This document shows positions 24,829 to 30,808 of a stretch of DNA of 32,335 nt, one piece after another. The translations under genes were made by a program, and so were the position numbers. The DNA is from a virus, in the IMG/VR virus record IMGVR_UViG_3300030109_002410, positions 1-32,335 of that record; one strand, written 5' to 3'. The first letter of the stretch is position 1; each line of letters begins with the position of its first letter. The notes under the pieces are model-generated. The model was not told the DNA's origin. It saw nothing but the letters and a program-made list of their open reading frames with translations, and did no database searches.

Positions 24829-25230
24829 TTATTCCTCTAGGGGGGATTTAAGAAAGTCCTCGTAGAAATTAATACCCTTCACTTGATTATTTTTAGGTTG
24901 ATTTACTGCAATGGACATAACATATTTATCATTAGGTCTGTTATTTTTAAACCATAGTACGTAGGTTTTATTTCCAACCTTATGAGGTGTTGCAATCCAA
25001 TCTGCTTTGCATTTATTTAAGTGAATTTGAATAGATGCTTGAGTTTTACTTACGTTCATTGAAGTGTGATATTTGACATTAATTGTAATTTTTTTACCCT
25101 TATTAATTACCAACAGGTCTATGGTCTTGTCATCTACGACAGGCTCATAAACCTGTATATCCTTATAGTTTTCTAATAGGTTTTGTATAACAATTAATTG
25201 CCCTATATACCCCTTACGAGTAGTATTCAT
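24829..25230 (-). CDS. PD-(D/E)XK-like nuclease-fold protein with altered active site
   Basis: 133 residues. TRKGYIGQLIVIQNLLENY resembles the N-terminal helix of archaeal Hjc/restriction-type nucleases; DDKTIDLLVINKGK provides D38; ITINVKYHT gives N51-x-K53 where Glu-x-Lys is usual. Later KADWIATPHK and TYVLWFK fit the core sheet. It is either a nuclease with Asn in the site or a non-catalytic DNA-binding relative. It overlaps the upstream zinc-finger gene by 17 bases. Confidence 0.55.
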   Translation of the reverse strand: MNTTRKGYIGQLIVIQNLLENYKDIQVYEPVVDDKTIDLLVINKGKKITINVKYHTSMNVSKTQASIQIHLNKCKADWIATPHKVGNKTYVLWFKNNRPNDKYVMSIAVNQPKNNQVKGINFYEDFLKSPLEE

Positions 25231-25396
25231 CTTCTATTGAGAATTCTACGTGTTCTCTGTAAGCTTGTTCCTCTTCTTGCCTACGTTCTTCTGCAAATAA
25301 TTCCTCGTCTTCATCTACACAACTATAACACAGATTTTGGTCTAAATCAAATTCTGTTTCATCATAATCACTTTCACAGGTTAAACAAGTCCACAT
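25214..25396 (-). CDS. small acidic zinc-finger protein
   Basis: 60 residues, strong GGAGG six bases before ATG. MWTCLTCESDYDETEFDLDQ then NLCYSCVDEDEELFAEE: two CxxC pairs form a small zinc ribbon, followed by a very acidic, Glu-rich tail. Such acidic ribbons in phages often act as protein adaptors or DNA-mimic inhibitors of host proteins; the target here is unknown. Confidence 0.65.
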   Translation of the reverse strand: MWTCLTCESDYDETEFDLDQNLCYSCVDEDEELFAEERRQEEEQAYREHVEFSIEDEYYS

Positions 25397-25416
25397 AATG
25401 TACCTCCGTATTTTAT

Positions 25417-25617
25417 TTAGTATTTAATTAATTTTAAAATTCTTGCAACTTCGCTATATCTACTCATTAGATTTAAATCATAAACTCGATTTATTAAAAT
25501 ATCATTAATAGAATCTTTTGTATAAATAGAAATCTTATTTAGATAATATTTTTCAATTTCATTTTGAGATGGATTACTTTCTAAAAATTTAATCAATTTA
25601 TGTATTTCTCTGCTCAT
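25417..25617 (-). CDS. small helical protein of unknown function
   Basis: 66 residues, MSREIHKLIKFLESNPSQNE ... RYSEVARILKLIKY, all helix. Coupled to the ParB-like gene by ATGA. No motif recognised; HTH-like spacing in the second half (INRVYDLNLMSRYSEVARI) is possible but not convincing. Confidence 0.6.
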   Translation of the reverse strand: MSREIHKLIKFLESNPSQNEIEKYYLNKISIYTKDSINDILINRVYDLNLMSRYSEVARILKLIKY

Positions 25618-26066
25618 TTTTTTAAACTTTTAGACCTTCGCACATAAGCATATATTTGTTTAAGACCTAATTCATTTGCAATTACTCCACGATGATGTCC
25701 ATCAATTTGTGTTATTTTACCATTCTCATAATCAAATATTACTGGCTCTATTGCTTGAATACCACCTTTGTCCATTCTGCTTTTAATATCGTTCAATATC
25801 CTTGTGTGGTAGCCATCATAATCATCCCATTCAAAGTCATCTCTTGTCATATCCTTAAATCTACTCTTTGTATAAACATTAACTACTGGATTTTCATCAA
25901 TGTTTAATAATTTCAAGTCATAGATACCATCTTTTGCCACACAAACAGATGAAGTCTCAATCATATCTTTACCAAGAACTGTAGATTCTATTCTTAATCC
26001 ATCTACCCATTGGCTTTCCTTATCTAAAGTATAACCTTCTGCTTTATTATATGTCATATTTTTCAT
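25614..26066 (-). CDS. ParB/sulfiredoxin-fold protein
   Basis: 150 residues. The C-terminal third, AIEPVIFDYENGKITQIDGH then HRGVIANELGLKQIYAYVRR, has the Srx/ParB signature (I-DGHHR-x-AN-x-LG ... AYV; residues about 121-145). The N-terminal half is beta-rich and unlike ParB. In phages this fold occurs as small nucleases, CTP-dependent switches or DNA-modification helpers, so partition is not implied. It begins on a TAATG overlap with the 45-residue gene and ends ATGA into the next. Confidence 0.75.
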   Translation of the reverse strand: MKNMTYNKAEGYTLDKESQWVDGLRIESTVLGKDMIETSSVCVAKDGIYDLKLLNIDENPVVNVYTKSRFKDMTRDDFEWDDYDGYHTRILNDIKSRMDKGGIQAIEPVIFDYENGKITQIDGHHRGVIANELGLKQIYAYVRRSKSLKK

Positions 26067-26203
26067 TATTTACCTACCTGTTTTATTTTCCATTTTTTAG
26101 ACAAATCTAAATGGTTAATTATCCAATGCCTTATTTCACTTTTATGTTTAAAGTCAATAGTATAATTTTCTTTATCCGACTTACTTTTTATTAAATATTT
26201 CAT
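26066..26203 (-). CDS. 45-residue basic protein
   Basis: Protein MKYLIKSKSDKENYTIDFKH then KSEIRHWIINHLDLSKKWKI and KQVGK. GGGGG five bases ahead of the ATG acts as ribosome site, and its stop overlaps the ParB-like start (TAATG). A short beta hairpin then helix and basic tail; the W-I-x-x-H-L pattern is typical of small phage proteins. Function unknown. Confidence 0.7.
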   Translation of the reverse strand: MKYLIKSKSDKENYTIDFKHKSEIRHWIINHLDLSKKWKIKQVGK

Positions 26204-26206
26204 TAC

Positions 26207-26497
26207 TTACCCCCTTATAATTTTATTTAATTCATTAGTGGTTTTCATATGAAAAGAATTTTTAATAAATAAATTAGGTCTTAACTGTGTTTGTTGTTTG
26301 CTAGTTGAAACGCTATATTTATCTTTATTTTCGTACCATGTTTGGGTACTTGCTTTGTATACATACATAGGAAAATGTCTTCCATATGAATAAACTATAT
26401 ACTTGCCTTCATTCCACTCTGCAAACGTGTTTGAACCTCTAAATTCGTCTTTGTCTGTGGTGTATTCAGAACCGTTTTTATTTGCTATTTTTACCAT
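26207..26497 (-). CDS. conserved phage protein of unknown function, first gene of the second early operon
   Basis: 96 residues, GGAG seven bases before ATG, downstream of promoter B. Core FAEWNEGKYIVYSYGRHFPM then YVYKASTQTWYENKDKYSVS and SKQQTQLRP is a beta-rich module that recurs in phage early regions (Tyr-Ser-Tyr-Gly-x-His-Phe-Pro, Trp-Tyr-x-Asn). I recognise the pattern but not a function. It lies right next to the iteron region, so a replication or regulatory role is possible. Confidence 0.65.
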   Translation of the reverse strand: MVKIANKNGSEYTTDKDEFRGSNTFAEWNEGKYIVYSYGRHFPMYVYKASTQTWYENKDKYSVSTSKQQTQLRPNLFIKNSFHMKTTNELNKIIRG

Positions 26498-26538
26498 GTT
26501 ATCACTCCGTTTTTTATTAATTAAATACTTGTTAATAT

Positions 26539-26567
26539 GTTATACAATAGTACCCCCAAAATGTTCC
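26539..26567 (-). promoter_or_regulatory. early promoter B, GGAACA-N17-TATAAC
   Basis: Minus-strand -35 GGAACA (26567-26562), 17-base spacer, -10 TATAAC (26544-26539), followed by ATATTAACAAGTA, nearly the same as behind promoter A. It drives the operon starting at 26497. A further GGAACT at 26725-26720 has a poorer -10 (TTAACT) at the same spacing. Confidence 0.55.
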
Positions 26568-26757
26568 AAAATAGTAAAACTTTTTTTTATTAGTGGGTAA
26601 ATTAGTGGGGATAGTAAACTCATAATATTATAATAGTATTGTAATAGTACTATAGTAGTTTTAAAAGTTTAGTATAGTATTGTAGTATCATAGTATAGTT
26701 AACGCACGGAATTAAAGAAAGTTCCATACTATTTTAAATAAATTGTAAAAAAGTACC

Positions 26758-26920
26758 TACGTGCATACTATTTTTAATAAAATTAATTACTTACGTGCAT
26801 AAATAAATACTTACGTGCATATTTTATACCTACGTGCATAAATTTTTACTACTTACTTGCGTTTACCTACGTGCATACTAATATTTTTAATACTTGCCTA
26901 CCTACTTACCTACGTGCATA
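26758..26920. repeat. six iteron-like TACGTGCATA direct repeats
   Basis: Exact copies at 26758, 26792, 26812, 26831, 26868 and 26911, all in the same direction, with start-to-start spacing 34, 20, 19, 37 and 43. Several are preceded by CC or ACT (CCTACGTGCATA). The core resembles TACGTGCA in promoter A (24039-24046). Likely binding sites for a replication or regulatory protein. Confidence 0.75.
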
Positions 26921-26940
26921 CTTTAAAAAATAAAAAAAAT

Positions 26941-26956
26941 TTATCATTTTTGATAA
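26941..26956 (-). terminator. AT hairpin with U-tract, possible terminator of a leftward small RNA
   Basis: TTATCA-TTTT-TGATAA is a perfect six-pair stem; on the minus strand it is followed by ATTTTTTTTA. It is weak (one G-C pair), but lies just downstream, in the minus direction, of the GC-richer island at 26985-27110. Confidence 0.35.
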
Positions 26957-26984
26957 AAGAGTTATAGGAATGTAGGCATTGGTT

Positions 26985-27110
26985 ATGAAGCTGGTGAAGG
27001 CTTAACAATTTTTACGGCTGCATACAGTTTTAATGCTGCATAGCCAGATAGGCTTTTCCTTCCAGTCACCTACCCCCCTCAGAGTGCCCTGTGAGAGAGC
27101 TACCTACGTA
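26985..27110 (-). ncRNA. candidate structured small RNA or origin element
   Basis: A stretch clearly richer in G+C than its surroundings and without a frame. It holds two direct GCTGCATA copies (27017, 27035), an outer pairing GGT-GAAGG (26993-27000) with CCTTC...ACC (27058-27070), and AGCC (27042-27045), which can pair with GGCT on either side (27016 or 27051). CTCAGAGTGCCCTGTGAGAG follows. Strand is a guess from the hairpin/U-tract at 26941 and the repeat motifs upstream. It could equally be a double-stranded origin element. Confidence 0.4.
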
Positions 27111-27135
27111 TTTTGCTATATTTTAAGATAATTTT

Positions 27136-27225
27136 ACTATACATAATCTAGTTTTCTGTGTTATGTATAGTTCATTTTAATTATACATAATATCTAAATT
27201 GGTGTTATGTATAGTTATTTTTAGG
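27136..27225. repeat. two 45-bp tandem repeats, each with a palindrome ACTATACATAA/TTATGTATAGT
   Basis: Unit 1: ACTATACATAA (27136-27146) and TTATGTATAGT (27161-27171), a perfect 11-base inverted repeat with a 14-base loop. Unit 2: the same with one change at 27180-27190 and 27206-27216. GTGTTATGTATAGTT is identical in both units. On the minus strand unit 2 contains AGATATTATGTATA, the motif found at 8661 and 30058. Possible phage promoter or repressor sites. Confidence 0.6.
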
Positions 27226-27230
27226 CAAAA

Positions 27231-27266
27231 AAAATAGGGAAACCCAATTAAGAGCCTCCCTATTTT
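27231..27266 (-). terminator. strong terminator of the amidoligase operon
   Basis: AAAATAGGGA (27231-27240) and TCCCTATTTT (27257-27266) form a perfect ten-pair stem with a 16-base loop; on the minus strand it runs into eight T. It begins 13 bases after the amidotransferase stop. An A/T flank on the other side could also stop rightward transcription. Confidence 0.8.
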
Positions 27267-27279
27267 ATTACACTACTTA

Positions 27280-28026
27280 CTAAATACTGTAATGCTCGTT
27301 ATCACAAGTTGAGCACATACCGTTATTTTGCTCATATAATGTTGATAAACTAGCTTTACATTGCTTACAACTATATCTAATAACTCCACCTAGATATTTT
27401 TTCTTCTTCTTTTTCTTCGGCTTTGTGGGTGAGTGGAGACCGTGACCTCCCCAATAATAACTCCCATAGTTATAATGTATCGTACATGATTCAAAGGTTT
27501 CGTTGGAATACCATATTCCATTATCCCAAAGCCCTTTGTGCTCATTACACATTGTATAATTGCCATCATTATCTAAGAAAGCTAGTTTACTATTACTGCT
27601 GATAGCTTCCTCAATTAATGCTATTACGCCTTGATTATTCAAAAAATCCTTTGGTAATAGTTTTAAGACCGTATCATTAAACATTGATGTATCAGACCTA
27701 GTCTTATCATTATCAACAAAGTGAATTACTCCATTATGAGCAAAGCCAAGATTATTATTGACTTGGAAAGGGTGACAGTTTGATTTATCGGTCAAACCGT
27801 GTGTTGTGATTCTGAAATGCAAGATTGCGGTTGGATTGTCATTCTTAACCATAGCTTGACAATATGAACCCCAAAATTTATCAAAATCAAAAAACCCCTT
27901 TCTAATGGTTAATGAACCCTTACTAGCGAACATAAAACCCGCCCCATCTGGATTATTTTCAAAGCAATTTTTAGCGGTTTCCTTAGATATGAAAACGCCC
28001 TTTGGTTTCGTTGCAATTATACACAT
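27280..28026 (-). CDS. class-II glutamine amidotransferase (Ntn hydrolase) with C-terminal zinc ribbon
   Basis: 248 residues. Starts MCII, placing the nucleophile Cys at position 2, exposed after Met removal. NPDGAGF (25-31), HFRITTHG (70-77, Arg-THG motif that binds glutamine), CHPF (84-87), AHNG (96-99, oxyanion Asn-Gly) and SDTSMF (111-116) match the GATase II family (GlmS/PurF/AsnB type). A run of seven Lys (204-210) links to a zinc ribbon, C220xxC223 ... C238xxC241. It would hydrolyse glutamine (or a gamma-glutamyl amide) and pass on ammonia. GGAGG eight bases upstream lies in the end of the amidoligase gene, giving coupling. No synthase domain is attached, so the partner is likely the amidoligase. 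Confidence 0.85.
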   Translation of the reverse strand: MCIIATKPKGVFISKETAKNCFENNPDGAGFMFASKGSLTIRKGFFDFDKFWGSYCQAMVKNDNPTAILHFRITTHGLTDKSNCHPFQVNNNLGFAHNGVIHFVDNDKTRSDTSMFNDTVLKLLPKDFLNNQGVIALIEEAISSNSKLAFLDNDGNYTMCNEHKGLWDNGIWYSNETFESCTIHYNYGSYYWGGHGLHSPTKPKKKKKKKYLGGVIRYSCKQCKASLSTLYEQNNGMCSTCDNEHYSI

Positions 28027-28027
28027 A

Positions 28028-29212
28028 TTATAACACCTCCAAGTTATCTGAGTTATATTCTAAATTGACTAAGTTGGTCATATGTTTTTTAGTCATCATG
28101 TTTTGAGATTTAGTGAACATTGGATAACCTTTCTTATGAAGAAAAAAACATAAGTTCAAATATGAACTTTGGTGTTTCTTCAAAAATCTAAGATAACTAA
28201 GTCTCCCAATTTCGGTTGCGTCTTTCAAGCTTGTAACATCTCCCCAATGAAGAACACTTCTTACAAAATCCATATTTTTCAAAAATGAATTATAATTTAG
28301 TGTACCTCTAAAGAGCCTAAACTCTATTGTGTTTCTAGGGTGTAGATTAATTGCACTTGACCTATCAAGATACTCTCTTATCTCTCTGTAATTACTGTTA
28401 GCCATAAATGAAAATGGCTTTTTGAAATTATCAAGGAAATACGAACCTAGTTTAGGCTTCGCCCATTCATTAAGAGCACTTTCTCGTCTTTGGGAAATAT
28501 CAAGAATTAATTTGTAATAATCCTCATTAAAAACCAAAGATAACACTTTATAGAGCGTAGTTGGTTTAATGCTATTCCTTGAAACGTGAACGTGCATACC
28601 TGAGTCACTAGCTTTATGAGAGCGAAAGGAATCCTTCCTAAGCATTTTAAATAAGGTCTTAAATACTCTGTGACCGTATTTATTAAAATACTTCCATGTG
28701 AAAGGGTGTGATACAATTTCATTATCACAAGTGCTATCAGATTTAACATACAATAACTCCTCGTTATTTGTTAAACCTTTGCCTAATAAACCTATCATTG
28801 AAGCGAGTTTATTACCGTATAAATGGTTGTAACCGTCGGTTTCAATCTCAACGCCAAAGTGTCTATAACCCTTATCTCTCTCCGAAATAATACATTGACC
28901 CTTATGAACTCGATGAAATAAAGAATTAGGTTTCTCACTATATCCTAGAATACATCTAGTATTAGTGATACAATTCTTACAAACATTATCATCATTCATA
29001 CCCATTCTTTTTCTACCACAAGAAACACATCTTTCTAAATCATCAAAACAATCATGGCAGATAGGTTTCCTAGTTGAATAGTTCATGTTTAGCCCTGTAT
29101 CGGGGCACCTTTCCTCACACACCACACAAATACTTTGTGGAGGTTGTGGGTTAATGAACGTTTCAAAGTCACCTTGACTTAGTCTATCTTCTATTGATTT
29201 TAATATACTCAT
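28028..29212 (-). CDS. amidoligase (COOH-NH2 ligase, glutamine-synthetase-like fold) with N-terminal zinc ribbons
   Basis: 394 residues. N-terminus: four CxxC pairs (C29/C32, C52/C55, C62/C65, C78/C81), i.e. tandem zinc ribbons. Then the amidoligase core: HFGVEIET (118-125, metal and ATP site), KSDST...NEIVSHP (157-170), SGMHVHVSR (204-212) and NTIEFRLFRGTLN (304-316). This family forms amide bonds between a carboxyl and an amine using ATP; the named chemistry is family knowledge, and its substrate is unknown. The operon with a class-II amidotransferase is a known pairing. It starts at ATG 29212 behind a promoter at 29255-29282. Confidence 0.85.
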   Translation of the reverse strand: MSILKSIEDRLSQGDFETFINPQPPQSICVVCEERCPDTGLNMNYSTRKPICHDCFDDLERCVSCGRKRMGMNDDNVCKNCITNTRCILGYSEKPNSLFHRVHKGQCIISERDKGYRHFGVEIETDGYNHLYGNKLASMIGLLGKGLTNNEELLYVKSDSTCDNEIVSHPFTWKYFNKYGHRVFKTLFKMLRKDSFRSHKASDSGMHVHVSRNSIKPTTLYKVLSLVFNEDYYKLILDISQRRESALNEWAKPKLGSYFLDNFKKPFSFMANSNYREIREYLDRSSAINLHPRNTIEFRLFRGTLNYNSFLKNMDFVRSVLHWGDVTSLKDATEIGRLSYLRFLKKHQSSYLNLCFFLHKKGYPMFTKSQNMMTKKHMTNLVNLEYNSDNLEVL

Positions 29213-29254
29213 CGGTTGCTATACCTCTTTATTTGTTAGTTAAAAATATATGTA

Positions 29255-29291
29255 ATTATACTCTCTTGTAGTACATTGTTCATTACAAGAG
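29255..29291 (-). promoter_or_regulatory. leftward early promoter with operator-like inverted repeat
   Basis: Minus strand: -35 TGAACA (29282-29277), 16-base spacer, perfect -10 TATAAT (29260-29255), 43 bases before the amidoligase ATG. CTCTTGTA (29263-29270) and TACAAGAG (29284-29291) are a perfect 8-base inverted repeat covering the spacer and -35, as expected of a repressor site. Confidence 0.5.
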
Positions 29292-29529
29292 TCTGTGTGG
29301 CGTTCGGTATTTCGAGCATAAACCGAATTATTTTAACTACCTCATAAGAGTCACTAGCCAAACAAGTAAGCCGAATTGTCAAAAATCTAATATCATTAAT
29401 GTACTCACAAATTAATTAACATTCAAGAGTCAAGGCTCAATAATATATGTGCATATGCAAGGGAAATTCTCAACGCCGCCGAAGTGAAACCGAATTTTTC
29501 AACGTGGAATTTTCAACCCGAAACCGATT
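29286..29529. repeat. short repeat families AAACCGAATT and AAGAGTC
   Basis: AAACCGAATT at 29320 and 29487, with variants at 29369 (AGCCGAATT) and 29521 (AAACCGATT). AAGAGTC at 29287, 29346 and 29425. TTCGGT (29303-29308) forms a hairpin with ACCGAA (29322-29327). These could be regulator sites or parts of a packaging site. Confidence 0.5.
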
Positions 29530-29633
29530 AGGGGCGTACTACATACAATAATAAGAAGGACACCCATATTAATATATTTTTTTTAAATTTTTTGGGGTTT
29601 TTACATTTTACTATTGTATTAAAACTGTGCGGG

Positions 29634-29731
29634 TACTATTTTATATAACTATGTTATATATAACATATCTAATACTATTATACTATTCTACTATTTTATA
29701 TATTGACAGATACTATATACTATTTTATATA
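29634..29731. repeat. three TACTATTTTATATA repeats and an 18-bp palindrome
   Basis: Exact 14-base copies at 29634-29647, 29689-29702 and 29718-29731, with many further ACTAT steps between. TATGTTATATATAACATA (29650-29667) is a perfect palindrome; its half ATGTTATA also occurs at the -10 boxes of promoters A and B. Confidence 0.65.
29703..29731 (+). promoter_or_regulatory. candidate rightward promoter for terminase genes, TTGACA-N17-TATATA
   Basis: Perfect -35 TTGACA (29703-29708), 17-base spacer and -10 TATATA (29726-29731), about 87 bases before the first rightward gene. The -10 overlaps the third TACTATTTTATATA repeat. A second TTGACA (29792-29797) has no -10 at proper spacing. Confidence 0.45.
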
Positions 29732-29818
29732 GAATAGTAATACTATGTTACTACGTCAAAACAACTTTATATATGTAAAATCATTTTACATTTGACATAA
29801 TTTATATTAAATTAGTCT

Positions 29819-30058
29819 ATGAGTAAACAATACAGTAACGAAAACACCTTTGCTAACTTAAATGCAATAAAAAAGTTATCAGAGGAGATAGAGTTAGTAG
29901 ACATAATGAATCCATCAGAGGATTGCGTTGCAAAATTAATGGAGTTGGTTTCAAGGGCAAAATGTATTGAGGAGTTTCAAATATTAGAGGGTGGAGATTT
30001 ATTGTTTGAGGGGAGTGTGTTGGTAGATAGTCCGGGTGTGGGAAAGATTCGGTGCTAA
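29819..30058 (+). CDS. small acidic protein ahead of the terminase, unknown function
   Basis: 79 residues: MSKQYSNENTFANLNAIKKL, an acidic helical middle (SEEIELVDIMNPSEDCVAKL), then a Gly/Val-rich end (EGGDLLFEGSVLVDSPGVGK). No ribosome site precedes the ATG, so translation may be leaderless-like or the start uncertain. First gene of the rightward block, six bases before the small terminase gene. No family recognised. Confidence 0.55.
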   Translation: MSKQYSNENTFANLNAIKKLSEEIELVDIMNPSEDCVAKLMELVSRAKCIEEFQILEGGDLLFEGSVLVDSPGVGKIRC

Positions 30059-30064
30059 GATATT

Positions 30065-30808
30065 ATGTATAAAAGAACTATAAAGGGAGAGCAGTATGTC
30101 CTTTACAAAGATGAAGAAGAGTTTTATAAATATAACCCACAAAAAAAAATTCAAGAGGATTGGAGAACTGCACAAACTGGTGATTGGATTAAATCGGATG
30201 ATGGTAAAGTTACTGTGGTTATTAAGCGTGGTTATATTGATAAGCTTAATAAAGACGGAAGCCAGTATATTAGAACCTTGCTGGGAATGGTTAACTGCAA
30301 TAAAACAAAGTTTTTTGGGGGAGAACCTGTAAAGGATATATGGAGGTTTGGCAAAGTATCTTGGTATGAAAAAACATTAAACGGTTCTTTGTCTACCCAA
30401 AAAAGAGTATTTGCAAAATACATTGCATCTGGAATAGAACCATTAGACGCTTATAAGAAAGCTTATCCAAAATGCAATAGCGACATATACGCTAAGCAAA
30501 GAACACAAGTATTATTAAAAAGTGAAAAGGTAAAACAATTGATTGATAAAGAAATAGAGTTGTTATTAAACGACACAGGAATTACAAAATCATATTTATT
30601 AGAACAAACTAAAGACATTGTAGACAAAAAAGATGGGCGAGATTCAGATAAGCTTAGAGCTATAGAAACTCTTATGAAAATTTCCGGCTTATTGAATACA
30701 GAAAAAACATCAGAATCCGTAGCGTTGATTCAAGAATTTACAGGATTTAGTAAAGAAAAGCTTAATGCGTTTAAATCGGGGGTTCTTCCAAGTGGAGAGG
30801 AAAGCTGA
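30065..30808 (+). CDS. terminase small subunit
   Basis: 247 residues. The N-terminal domain (about 1-105) contains a small SH3-like stretch (TGDWIKSDDGKVTVVIKRG). From about 110: STQKRVFAKYIASGIEPLDA then YKKAYP, YAKQRTQVLLKSEKVKQLI, and GITKSYLLEQTKDIVDKK, the helical DNA-binding and oligomerisation part typical of phage TerS (Terminase_2 type). It recognises packaging DNA and hands it to the large subunit two genes on. Ribosome site is weak (AAGA); the ATG lies inside the motif AGATATTATGTATA. Confidence 0.8.
   Translation: MYKRTIKGEQYVLYKDEEEFYKYNPQKKIQEDWRTAQTGDWIKSDDGKVTVVIKRGYIDKLNKDGSQYIRTLLGMVNCNKTKFFGGEPVKDIWRFGKVSWYEKTLNGSLSTQKRVFAKYIASGIEPLDAYKKAYPKCNSDIYAKQRTQVLLKSEKVKQLIDKEIELLLNDTGITKSYLLEQTKDIVDKKDGRDSDKLRAIETLMKISGLLNTEKTSESVALIQEFTGFSKEKLNAFKSGVLPSGEES

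Larger units (their letters stand above)
26498..27279. other. 782-base non-coding region: candidate replication origin and control region
   Basis: No convincing gene on either strand. From left to right: promoter B; an AT-rich stretch (26600-26700) of TAGTAT/ATACTA repeats that could unwind; six TACGTGCATA iterons; an AT hairpin; a GC-richer structured island; two 45-bp repeats containing palindromes; and a terminator. Iterons beside an easily melted tract are the layout of many plasmid and phage origins. The region separates the amidoligase operon from the rest of the early genes. Confidence 0.6.
29213..29818. other. 606-base divergent control region between early and terminase genes
   Basis: No supported gene. 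Contains a leftward promoter/operator (29255-29291), a repeat-rich stretch with AAACCGAATT and AAGAGTC motifs (29286-29529), and an AT-rich part with three TACTATTTTATATA copies and an 18-bp palindrome (29634-29731). It also holds the hairpin ATGTAAAA-TCA-TTTTACAT (29773-29791). A cos or pac site may also lie here, next to the terminase genes. Confidence 0.55.

Noticed and set aside
26758-26920. CRISPR array
   Set aside because: Repeats are only 10 bases with irregular 9-33 base gaps; no cas1/cas2. The Cas4-like gene alone is phage recombination type.
26985-27110. tRNA or tmRNA in the GC-richer island
   Set aside because: No T-loop (GTTCRA) or acceptor-stem pattern on either strand; no tRNA was found anywhere in the window.
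29447-29554. 35-codon plus-strand frame (MCICKGNSQRRRSETEFFNV...) in the control region
   Set aside because: No ribosome site, composition follows the local repeats, and it overlaps the repeat cluster.
29792-29820. Second promoter with TTGACA at 29792
   Set aside because: No -10-like hexamer at 16-18 bases, and the gene start would fall inside the promoter.
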